A stretch of 19,823 nt of DNA from Dissophora ornata (lineage: Eukaryota; Mortierellomycota; Mortierellomycetes; Mortierellales; Mortierellaceae). Positions 7,002 through 15,662 of the stretch are shown one piece after another (the first letter of the stretch is position 1; every line of letters begins with the position of its first letter). Under the pieces are notes generated by a model that saw nothing but the letters and a program-made list of their open reading frames with translations, had not been told where the DNA came from and made no database searches. The stretch covers positions 1 through 19,823 of the forward strand of contig MU617189.1 in the NCBI GenBank assembly GCA_025201705.1, in the 5' to 3' direction. Both the position numbers and the translations under genes were made by a program.

Positions 7002-9841
7002 ACATCGGGTCCTAGCCCCATTTACGCCTCCCAGACGGCATACGTCCCTCAGATGGCCTACGTTCCTCAGACGGCGTATACCCCTCAGACGGCATATGTT
7101 CCTCAATCGACATATGTACCTCAGTCGAAGTATGTGCCACCATCGTCGCAGCAGCAACAGCAGCCCCCTCAGCCCATGCCTCCTCAGCCCTCGCCTCCAA
7201 TTGCCCAGCAACCACCGCAGCCCTCGCCTCCAATTACCCAGCAACCACCGCAGCAGTCATTCCAACAGCCACCCCAGCAGCCATTCCAGCAACCACCCCA
7301 GCAGCCATTCCAACAGCCGCTTCAACAGACGCCTCAGCAGCAATACCAACTTCAGCAGCAATTCCAACCTCAACAGCAGTATCAACCTCTGCAGCCGTAT
7401 CAGCAACCGCCGCAACTGCAGATGCAGCAGCAACAGCAGCAGCCCTTCAATCCAAGACAATCTTCTTACCCGCCACCTCCACGGATCGTCGAGCAACAAA
7501 GCCCATCAATGACCGTTTCAGCTCTTGGAATCCTTTCTCCTATCCAGCAGCAAACGAATGGCATGTTTGGCATGAACACTACATCGCCTCCGTTCCCACC
7601 ATCGTCCAACGGAGACCGTGCCCCTTCACCGTCTCCATTTATTATGGGCGATCGCCCACCTTCACCATCACGGACCTCCTCCTCATCGGATGAGAGTCGC
7701 GCTCAGCGATTTCAGCATCTGCGGGCAAGTTCTACGGGTCAAGCAGGAGGATTCGGAGCAGGTGGTAGAGTGTCCCCTTTACCTCTGGGCAATACCAACA
7801 ACAGCGACTTTTTGAAGCCGATCCCGACAAGGTCAGAGGACTGGGGTGCGCTTTTGGACACGCCTGCGTCTCCGACGATGCCGTTCCCAAGCAATGGGAT
7901 GCGGTTTCAGAACGCGGCCCAGTTCATGACCGGATATACAGATTCTCCTGCGGAGGAGGCAAATCTGTCGTCGGATTACATGCAGCATGTGTCGCTGCAG
8001 CAAGGAAGACGTAGGTCGATGCCGTTTGTTCAGCAACACGCCATGACGGACCCAACGCCTATGCAACATCGCCAAGGCTTTCACCAGCACCACAATTCGA
8101 TCTCGGGCATGCCATTGCCATACTCAGGTAACAGATCTTGTTGTGGTGCATATTAATATTCCCGATGGGATCGATCGGGGGGAGCGGGTCTGTTTCCAAA
8201 ACTGGAGAATTAATGACAGCGGCACTTATATCTTTGGGCTCCTTTTTTTTTTTTTTTTTTTTTACTGTCCGCATCATCATCATTTTAGGTCCAGGCGACT
8301 CTGGAAACCTCCGCCAAATGCATTCTGCGTCATGGTCAACCGGCCCTCAGGAAGCATTTGACGGTAATTCACCCAGGAACAGCCACAACTCATTCGGATA
8401 CCGTACCCCTCCACGACGACCTGACGGTAGTCCCGGTCCAGGTTCTAGTTATCGCTCGAGTACTGGCGCTCATTCCAAACAAAACTCGGTCGCGACTTCG
8501 GTCTCTCTCCTGAACGATCAATCTATGGTCGCCAAGTACCGCGATGCAGCCATCAAGGCCAACGACACCAATCTGCAGTTGTCCTACGCAAAGTACCTGC
8601 TGGAGATTGGAGAACCTTCACAGACATACACTGTAGATCCGCCTACGTCATCCACGGGATCGACCGCCGCCCCTCCGGGATCCTCATCGTCGTCGTCTTC
8701 GAGCCCGACACCGTCAGAAGGTGCAGAGGCGACGGGTAAGAGACAGTTGACGCAGGAGGCGGTCTATTGGATGGACCGATTAGCAAAGGAGGGTCAACCA
8801 GAGGCACAGTATATCCGTGGCTCTTGGTACGAGGAGGGTATGTATGGTACAAAGAAGAGTGCGGATAAGGCTCTGAGATATTACCAGTCAGCATCCAAGG
8901 GCGACTATTCCCCCGCTCATTACAAGGTCGCGTACTTTTGTGAGAAGAGGAAGGATAACAGCAAGGCTGTTGTTCTTTACAAGAAGGCGGCGACTCATAA
9001 CGATGTCCCCTCGAACTACGTAAGTAAAATGGATTCATAAATGTCTGTGGCCTGCATTACAGACTTTTTCTTCACGACAGAAAAAAAAAAAAAATGAAAA
9101 ACGCATAGAGGCAGAAAAACTAAAAACAGATATTTCTTTTTACAGCGTCTGGCCATTATCTATCTGTATGGAGAGATGGGTCAAACCAAGAACATGAAGA
9201 CAGGACTTCAGTATCTTAAGCGAGCAGCCTCGTTCGCAACGGAAGCTGCACCCATGGCGCCTTATGTCCTCGGCCTGATCCTCGCTCGCGAGTACAAGCA
9301 ACTGGATATCCCCGATGACATTGCATTCCCTGACGATGGCGAGGCTCTGGAGTGGTTCAAGAAGTCCGCCGAGCTGGAATATGGACCTGCCAACTACAAA
9401 CTGGGATACTGTTACGAGTACGGAACATTGGGTTGCAAAGTCGATCCCTTCCAGTCCATCCAGCATTATGAACGCGCGGTCGCTGCAGGGGATGGCAACG
9501 GTGAGGCGGAGATGGCGTTGAGTGGATGGTACCTCAGTGGGGCGGAAAACTGTTTAGAGACGGATGATGCGCGTGCATTCCAGTACGCGTCCAAGGCTGC
9601 AGAGAAGCAATTGCCCAAGGCACAGTATGCGATGGGATATTATTACGAGGTTGGAATTTCGGTGCCAATCGATTTGAACAAGGCGATGGAGTACTATCGA
9701 TCGGCGGCGGCGAATGGCAACAAGGAAGCACAGGCAAGATTATCGGATCAGTCCAAGTTTGACAAGAGTGGGCATAAGAATAGTATCCGACGAATTAAGC
9801 AAGGTCGTACTGCAAAGGATAAGGACTGTAAGATTATGTAG
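5886..9841 (+). CDS. SKT5: Skt5/Chs4-type chitin synthase activator with SEL1 repeats and CAAX box
   Basis: Exons 5886-8127, 8289-9019 and 9146-9841 give 1222 residues; the introns (161 and 126 nt) are GT-AG in phases 1 and 0. Skt5/Chs4 proteins activate and localise class-III-activity chitin synthase at the plasma membrane. Residues 1 to about 830 are disordered: poly-Q tracts, six YVPQ-type hexapeptides (384-419), QQPPQQPF repeats and Ser/Pro-rich stretches. A conserved block follows (about 832-858, YRDAAIKANDTNLQLSYAKY), then SEL1 repeats (about 898-1200) with hallmark strings such as EAVYWMDRLAKEGQPEAQY, ASKGDYSPAHYK, PMAPYVLGLILAREYK, MALSGWYLSGAE and KAQYAMGYYYEVG. The protein ends CKIM, a CAAX prenylation box, and yeast Chs4 is known to be prenylated at its C-terminus. 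It is longer than typical family members because of the N-terminus. The start is the first ATG in this frame. Confidence 0.95.
6963..7002 (+). repeat. CAG/CAA polyglutamine tract
   Basis: About 12 consecutive Gln codons (CAA and CAG mixed, mostly CAG toward the 3' end) sit in the Skt5-like N-terminus. A similar tract begins at 6054. The uninterrupted CAG stretch is a likely length-polymorphic site. Confidence 0.8.
7035..7142 (+). repeat. 18-bp tandem repeat encoding six TAYVPQ-like hexapeptides
   Basis: Six consecutive in-frame 18-bp units encode TAYVPQ, MAYVPQ, TAYTPQ, TAYVPQ, STYVPQ and SKYVPP in the disordered N-terminus of the Skt5-like protein. Third-codon positions differ between units, so the peptide is better conserved than the DNA. 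A TYxPQ-like spacing of one Tyr every six residues results. Confidence 0.85.
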
Positions 9842-10323
9842 AGTGCATATATAAAAAAATATGAGAGAACGATTATGACAGAGAACGCGCGTTTAGTTTA
9901 CCCCTCCCAAAGAATGATTAGAAGCCTCATGTACACTTTCTGCAGCGACGTCTTCGGCAGAAGGTCGTTGGTTTCATATGTTTATGTTTTCGCCTTCCCC
10001 CCACATTTACGCATGCCGACCGCCATATCTTTTCCCCTTCTTTTTCCACTGTCACTCCTATCTTTTACTGTTGTCGATTTTACGTGAGGTAGGAGAAAGG
10101 AGAAAGAACAACAGGCGGTGGGTATCTTGTGTTCATTTGATTCCGAACAAAAGTCCATCTTTAGGGACAAGTAGAAGAAAACCCCGACCGCAGGATCTCT
10201 ACCCCTTCCCTTTCAATAGTGGAGCGATTCGCCTCTAAAAGTACAGGATCACATGCAGGACCAGGTTTTTGAGGGTCAGTTATGCGCCCCCGAAAACCAC
10301 ACTCGCCTTCCTTCAACAACTCC

Positions 10324-10390
10324 TGCTATTTATTTATTTTTTCTTCTTTGCGACTTGAAGGAGACCACCAAGTGGTGGAGATAAATAGCA
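10324..10390. repeat. Nested inverted repeat upstream of the secreted-protein gene
   Basis: Outer arms TGCTATTTAT (10324-10333) and ATAAATAGCA (10381-10390) are perfect complements. Inside them lies CCACCA-AG-TGGTGG (10365-10378). It is about 220-290 bp upstream of the ATG at 10612 and could be a palindromic factor-binding site or a cruciform. Confidence 0.6.
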
Positions 10391-10516
10391 ACTGTGACAA
10401 GAGAGAGCCATAGTCAGGGACACGCATGGAGGATACGGAATTGTCGTGGTCCTCATTAAGATATAGAATTAGAAAAGATGCCGAAACAAAGCCGGCAAAA
10501 GCCTTTGAGCAAATCA

Positions 10517-10525
10517 TATAAAATA
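10517..10525 (+). promoter_or_regulatory. TATA box of the secreted-protein gene
   Basis: TATAAAATA lies 95 bp before the ATG and is followed by a C/T-rich initiator-like stretch (about 10540-10590). This is a well-placed fungal core promoter giving an expected 5' UTR of about 60 nt. Confidence 0.65.
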
Positions 10526-10611
10526 CCTGGCATACGGTCTTGGTCCCCTTTATTACTCATCCATCCATCTTTTTCCCTGCCTCCACTTCCTAAAAAGAAA
10601 ATATCCCGACC

Positions 10612-11002
10612 ATGAAGTTCGCTACGTATTCGTTTGCAGCAGGAGCCGTTGCATTGTCCGCAACTGTATTCGCGATGCCCACACTGTTCAAGCGTACTGT
10701 GGGTGACGGTACCAAAGTCTTCACCTGCTTCATCAAGTGAGTGTCGCTTAAAAACACTAAGCTTGCTCTCTCTTTAGTTCAGCACATAATTCAAAAAAAG
10801 TATACTAATAGTCGCGTCTGTTTATTCTTTTCCCCGACTTTTGTAGTGCTTTTACCACAGGCGTCTGGCCAACAGATTGTGCAGCTGCAGCACAGGTAAT
10901 GTGACACAAACGCTGACAACGTTTTTTGTGTTCGACCCTTTTTCTCGTGTGTTGTTTCCCCTCAAACATCATTTTTTGCTCACAGCAGCCTAATTTGCAT
11001 TT

Positions 11003-11034
<32 letters not shown>

Positions 11035-12078
11035 CGATGTTGGAATCGTACAGCTGGTTAGCGTCGCTGATCTGTTTATCGACTTCACTACCCCAAACCC
11101 TCTTATCCTGGGTCTGTCCTCTACCAGCCTCACTGCAAATTTGATCTCGGTGCTTGGGATCAACTGGCCCGTGACAAACACTGCACAGCATGTATGGCAA
11201 AAAAAGCACTTTTTTTTTTTTTTTTTTTTTGCCTGTGCTGTCTTCAGGTCACTATCATCGTAAGTTTCTGTCACTTTACTGAGGAAGGTTTTGTTCGTCT
11301 CGCAACGAGGGGTGTAGTATCGTCGACTAATCCTTTTTTTTATTTTCGCCAAATCTAATCGAAATGGGGACTGCAGGATAACAACATCGCCATTGCCACG
11401 TTCGACACCCCTTCATCCCCAGCCAGCGTCAGTGGCGGCATTCTCTCGACCGTAGTTGGAAACTGTGCGCTCAAGATTATCGATGATCAAAAGGACAACT
11501 TCTCAAACTTCATCTCTGCTCTCATCACTCAACCCTCTCACACCTTCACCCTTCGAGGATCCGTCGATGCCACCCTCACTGCCTCCATACCCGGTTCCTC
11601 CGCCCTGGGTTCCTTTGCCCCCACTGCCAAGACCTTCACTGTCACAGACGTGGGCTTCTCCTCGCCCATTACTCTTCAGGCCTGCAACAACTTTCCTGCG
11701 TTGCAGTACATCCGTCAAGTGAGTCTGACGCATGACGCGACGACAGGTGAATTCACGCTCGTATCGGAGGTCAACATTCATAACCCTTCGCAACTGGTGT
11801 TGATATTGGGCAATTTGACCTTCAGGACCGTTGACAAGACCGGCGTGTTCGTTGGAATGTCAATGATGAAGAACTTGAAGTTGCAGATGGGAGATAATAC
11901 GGTGACGGTCGTGACGACGTCGACGAGTATGGATGCCTATAATGTGTTAGTTAGTACTGGAGAGACTTTTTACTTTGAGGGCTTCGCAGGCTCCTCAGAA
12001 GACCCAATCTTGGCCAAGGGTATATCCGCCTTGAGGACTTCTGCTATGATCCCAAAACTGAATGGCATTCAAATGTAA
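10612..12078 (+). CDS. Secreted protein with DUF3712-like C-terminal domain
   Basis: Exons 10612-10736, 10847-10895, 11054-11191, 11248-11259 (12 nt) and 11377-12078 join in phases 2, 0, 0, 0 to give 341 residues. The N-terminus is a clear signal peptide (MKFATYSFAAGAVALSATVFA, cleavage expected after residue 21), and a Lys-Arg at 27-28 could be a Kex2 site removing a short propeptide. Seen further on: a beta-rich segment with DFTTPNPLILGL and ATFDTP, then NPSQLVLILGNLTF (from about 244), VGMSMMKNLKLQMGDN and a terminal hydrophobic segment. The pattern NPS-Leu-rich-G-N-(V/L)TF, then a Leu-rich strand ending in GDN, matches my knowledge of DUF3712 (LEA14-like beta sandwich) proteins of fungi, whose function is unknown. 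No transmembrane segment or GPI signal is evident. Family assignment is moderate; gene structure is well supported. Confidence 0.8.
11248..11259 (+). other. 12-nt in-frame microexon (Val-Thr-Ile-Ile)
   Basis: GTCACTATCATC is preceded by a polypyrimidine run and TTCAG, and followed by the strong donor GTAAGT. Both neighbours are phase 0, so including or skipping it keeps the frame. The upstream intron is only 56 nt and contains 21 consecutive T. The alternative is one 185-nt intron from 11192 to 11376. Confidence 0.65.
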
Positions 12079-12173
12079 AAGTAAAAGAGAAGCCAAGAGA
12101 CGTCTATTACATAAATACAGAAATAACTACACCCAAACCTGGGTGGGAAAAAACTCTAGCTTCTCAGGCAGAT

Positions 12174-12254
12174 GCCTAAATCCAGCCAGTCATCTAGAAT
12201 CCTCTCCAGAGAACCTGGACACGCCATGTATCTGTCAGTAACATGCATCAGTGT
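12174..12254. repeat. Dispersed element copy A (about 80 bp)
   Basis: It matches 14110-14187 at roughly 80 percent by eye, including the shared strings agaatcctctccagag and cagtaacatgcat. Read on the minus strand both copies stay open and share TLMHVT, LERIL, and DWLDLG. It sits between the secreted-protein gene and the TATA box of the decayed gene at 12516. Confidence 0.7.
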
Positions 12255-12417
12255 TTGCGTGTGTGCTTTAAGAGTCTGCGCGGGCGCCATGTCGCTGGTG
12301 AATATATCGGTGAATCCACATGCTATCAGAATATTCACTGCGTACTGCACTGTAAAGCTTTTGTGGCACTAGTCCATTGTTCTATGCAGTAGGCAAAGCT
12401 GTTTGCCCCCAATGTCC

Positions 12418-12424
12418 TATAAAA
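12418..12424 (+). promoter_or_regulatory. TATA box preceding the decayed effector-like gene
   Basis: TATAAAA lies 98 bp before the ATG at 12516, with a CT-rich stretch between (tctccccttttcctcactcac). The layout is the same as for the gene at 10612, suggesting the decayed gene once had, or still has, a working promoter. Confidence 0.55.
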
Positions 12425-12515
12425 TGTGACCGGCATCTTGGCTTTCGGACACAGACTCTTTGACCATCTCTCCCCTTTTCCTCACTCACTACTCCATTCA
12501 ACACACACCCGGGCC

Positions 12516-13640
12516 ATGGCAAAAATGCTGTCCTTGTTGCAGACGGAGATTGAAGACCGACGTGAAGACAAGAATATTGTCAGATTGAATATCATCTTGC
12601 GGCCAAATCAGAGCGAGTATTTCCCCTGGACCGTTGACACGGAGACAGCATCAATCAAGAAGCCTTTGGAGGCCATCTACGTCCAATATCCAGACATAAA
12701 GGATAGCCACGCGGTATTGGAAATAATACATGTACGCGGGACTCCACAATATGAGGGTAGGAGGATTAAGTACCCCAAAGACGACGAACAATTCAGAGAC
12801 ATTTTAAGGCGGCATCTGAAGACGAACACAAGGACGATAATGGTGGGCGCTGGAGACACCAACCGAGAAGTATACCGACTTCACGCTCACGGAGGTCAAC
12901 AGCCTGTTCGCTATATCGAATTTCAACGAGCCTTTCATCGCTGACCTGCCACGATTCGTCGGCATCTCGACGGTGGCGTTTGACTCGGACCTCCACAAAG
13001 AGTCACTACGAAGGCTGCTCAATGAAATCGACACAAGGATTTGCGCAATGCCATTCTCATGGACCAACAAGGCGATATGCTCCGCTTATGTATGCCCTTT
13101 CCTCACACAAGCCATTCCGATCTTCGAGAGGACACTGACGCTTCATCCCAAGCGAGAGATCTGGAGCAGATATGGTCACGGAAAGTTTGTTTACACTATC
13201 TAAGCAACTTCTGTGGGAGGCATGACACACATGCTAGGTGTTACGGTGGTGAAAAAAAGATGACTTCGATAAGGGCATAGCCCAGAATATGGTGCAGCTG
13301 GAATCTTCATTCACCATTTCGAAAATGTAAGTGGTCCGGTGATGATGATAGGGTGAGGGAAGAGGACGGGTCCGTCCCTACGAAAGCATATGGCATCGTC
13401 ACGAATGCCATCACCTGGTATTTCGTGGAATGTAGCATTGGAGATGGGCCTTATGCCGATCACAACCCTCCGAAGTTTAAGGTTTCGAGACTGGGCGAGA
13501 TGATCAACTATGCGAAGAGCACATGGAGGGACGATGCCGCTGCGGTGCAGGGGCAAATTGTATGACTGATGAGGAAAATGGTGTCCGAGATACCAAAGCG
13601 CTAACTTAGGCACAAGAAACAGAAATAGAAGAGCAATGGC
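12516..13640 (+). pseudogene. Decayed gene of an effector-like fungal family (possible restriction-endonuclease-fold C-terminal region)
   Basis: An ATG after a TATA box opens a frame with FPWTVDTETASI, KYPKDDEQFRDILRRHL-like and VQYPDIKDSHAVLEI segments. Near 12865 a one-base frame change moves the coding signal to the next frame (EKYTDFTLTEVNSLF, FDSDLHKESLRRLLNEID). That frame meets TAA at 13201, resumes with VKKDDFDKGIAQNMVQLE, and reaches TAA near 13328. A further frame change leads to VPTKAYGIVTNAITWYFVEC, broken by TGA at 13563 and TAA about 35 nt later, before a Lys/Arg-rich end. The composition resembles multi-copy proteins I recall from Mortierella and Rhizophagus, in which a GHG-x-x-D then E-x-K region looks like a PD-(D/E)XK nuclease fold. 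Here both acidic positions appear replaced (GHGKFV; VTVVKK). Family and fold are inferences; the multiple lesions are directly visible. Confidence 0.65.
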
Positions 13641-14749
13641 CGCGTACTCGAGTCTAGCAAGATCTACTGCATTTAACCATAGCCTGTTTGCACTGCAATA
13701 AAAGTCGGTGGACTGCACGTTGAACCATTTCATAGCCAATAACCCCGAGCTTGATGCCGTTGTGATGGACGAGTTGCGGTTTGATTGCTCACCAAGAGGA
13801 CACAATGTCTTCCAGCGTACCAAGGATAACAAGGATGCGTCAATCAAGTCCAGTTGCTTAATTCTCAAGGATGGTCACACAGAAGATGATATATCACAAA
13901 GGTCTTCACCACCCGTACTCAGGAGAATCTCTAGTCTAGTATCGAATAAAGACTTAAAAGAATGCAGCGCGTTGCCCATATCGCACCAAGTATTCACTAT
14001 TATCGCGAGGAAAATATTTTACCGGGAGCTAGACTGCCAAAAAATTTCTCTTTATAAAGGAAATGTAACTCTGGCTCCATGGTCCATGCGCTTGGCAGAG
14101 AAGGCGGTTGCCTAGATCCAGCCAATCAACCAGAATCCTCTCCAGAGTGCTTTGACCGCCATAGATTCCAGTAACATGCATTAGTGTCGCATGTGCTGAA
14201 TCAGGCACCATCCTGGCTGAGTTGTGATATCGGTAGTGGCGATGTTTCGTCAGATCGTCCGGGATCGTTTTATAGAACTCTCCAAGTGCAGACATGTCTA
14301 GAGAAAGTGCGGTTTCCAAGGTATGACATTAGCATCACCACAAACAGTATCCATTGACGCGACTGCCACCGTGTGATGCATCTTGAGTTCAACTCACACC
14401 ATGCCTGATTTTTGAAAACTTCTGGCATCTGCATAGATACACAGCTAGCCAAATCCAATCAGAATCCGGACTGCAGTAAACCGACTTGGAAAATGGATAA
14501 CAGGACAAAAAAGAGAGATGGGACCCCTTTATTGCACACCTGCTAATTTATATGCGACTGGCTGTGCTAGAAAGTCGTCTTATTTACATGCCTTGCGTCA
14601 CCAATATAGCGCACTGTGATCAAAGTCTTAAGCCTTAGTAACGATATTCTTCGAGAGATTCAATTGTTTCCATACCCTGTTCAAAAACTGAGTGCGGTCT
14701 AGGCAGAATGAATGATGGCATGATCGAGAAAGGGAAAATCACCAGCAAC
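13641..14749. other. Unrecognised spacer between two decayed coding regions
   Basis: A 135-codon open frame on the plus strand (13708-14115) has plausible composition (VVMDELRFDCSPRGHNVFQR) but no recognisable domain, TATA-led start or splice context. I do not call it a gene. Copy B of the dispersed element lies at 14110-14187, and its minus-strand open frame extends to about 14319. A weaker third match (ctagccaaatccaatcagaatcc) is at about 14440-14467. Confidence 0.45.
14110..14187. repeat. Dispersed element copy B (about 80 bp)
   Basis: This is the partner of 12174-12254 in the same orientation. The minus-strand reading gives TLMHVTGIYGGQSTLERIL then VDWLDLG. Like copy A it precedes a decayed plus-strand coding region, here at about 14800. 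Confidence 0.7.
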
Positions 14750-14799
14750 GCTTGAAACACTGGAGTGTGGTCATAATTTTTCCACCGCTGTCAGCTCCC

Positions 14800-15235
14800 T
14801 TGCAGACATATCATCAAAACATCTTTGGGTCAGAAGCTCAGAAGCTGTTGACAGCTGAGGTCTTGTCGGCATTTCGACAGGCGTTCGAGGAGACGGGCAT
14901 GAAACCCTACAAAAGTGCGAGTGGATCGAAGCTCCGATTGTAAAGACTGAAGAACAGAAGAATGCGGAGACTCTTCGACTAAGGGTTAACGAACAGACGA
15001 AAATGGTTCCAGGCACATACTATACAGTCTTTAGCCGCATGCACGAGGCTAACAGCTGACAGATAGACGGGCTGACAGGCCCAACAACGAATGGAAACTT
15101 TTACGAATTTTTGTTTTTCATTCCATTGGAATAGCTCTAACTAATGCGGAACTATATACGCAAAATGGTTCTGCTTAAAACGCCTTCAATGAGCAGCGGA
15201 TACATTACCTACTGGCGGTGCCTGACGACATATGA
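14800..15235 (+). pseudogene. Second decayed coding region, unrecognised family
   Basis: Protein-like sequence runs across several frames: FGSEAQKLLTAEVLSAFRQ and FEETGMKPY up to TAA at 14941, then after a one-base frame change near 14935 TEEQKNAETLRLRVNEQTK and MVPGTYYTVFSRMHEA to TGA at 15057. NFYEFLFFIPLE follows, to TAG at 15132. A further open stretch (RIHYLLAVPDDI) ends near 15232. The amphipathic, charged composition suggests former coding sequence rather than random frames. I do not recognise the family. It could be a relative or fragment of the decayed gene at 12516, or an unrelated remnant. Confidence 0.4.
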
Positions 15236-15662
15236 TCGATTGAGATGATCGAGAGTTCGACGCCCATCTTCTTTTTCGATGCATGTGGTTCAAGTTTCCC
15301 GTGGATGGAAGTTGGCGAAGCAATGAAATGATTATGCACGAATCTTGCACAGCCCATCTGTTGACTTCGCCTTTTGATGTGTAGGAATTTCTCTTTCTGT
15401 TCTTTCATTATTCTTTCTATCGCTAGCCTTCTCACACAATTCACACCATTCACACAATCAATTCTCCACCGCCGTCTCTCTGTTCGTTTTTTCTTGCTTG
15501 GTAAGTAGCATGGGACTAGCCTTTGACGTAGACACACTAATGTTGGCAAAGATATTCACCCAAAAGTTTCGGTTTTACAATTCAGCATCTCGCGCTAGTT
15601 ATCAACATTTCAAGTGACCAAACTCGCCGAAACATTTTCGAAAAGGGTTTTCGAAGCCCACC
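15236..15662. other. Promoter/leader region of the NACHT gene
   Basis: No gene is seen. The stretch includes a C/A/T-rich region with repeated cacac/ttcacac strings (about 15430-15460), and just before the ATG a favourable context (CCCACCATGAG). No clear TATA box is visible. Confidence 0.5.

Larger units (their letters stand above)
9842..10611. other. Intergenic spacer between SKT5 and the secreted-protein gene
   Basis: No gene is visible in this 770 bp. The first part (tatataaaaaaatatg at about 9848) is the probable 3' UTR/polyadenylation zone of SKT5. The second part is the promoter of the next gene, with a nested inverted repeat at 10324-10390 and a TATA box at 10517. Reading frames here are short and unconvincing. 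Confidence 0.6.

Noticed and set aside
6774..7512. Long frames on both strands within the Q/P-rich part of SKT5
   Set aside because: These are Arg/Leu- or Ser/Asn-rich frame shadows of CAG/CAA repeat DNA.
13311..13868. 185-codon minus-strand open frame
   Set aside because: It lies antisense to the decayed gene at 12516-13640, where the plus strand carries the clear protein signal.
13708..14115. 135-codon plus-strand open frame in the spacer
   Set aside because: There is no recognised domain, promoter or splice context, and it ends inside the dispersed element. I kept it as a note, not a gene.
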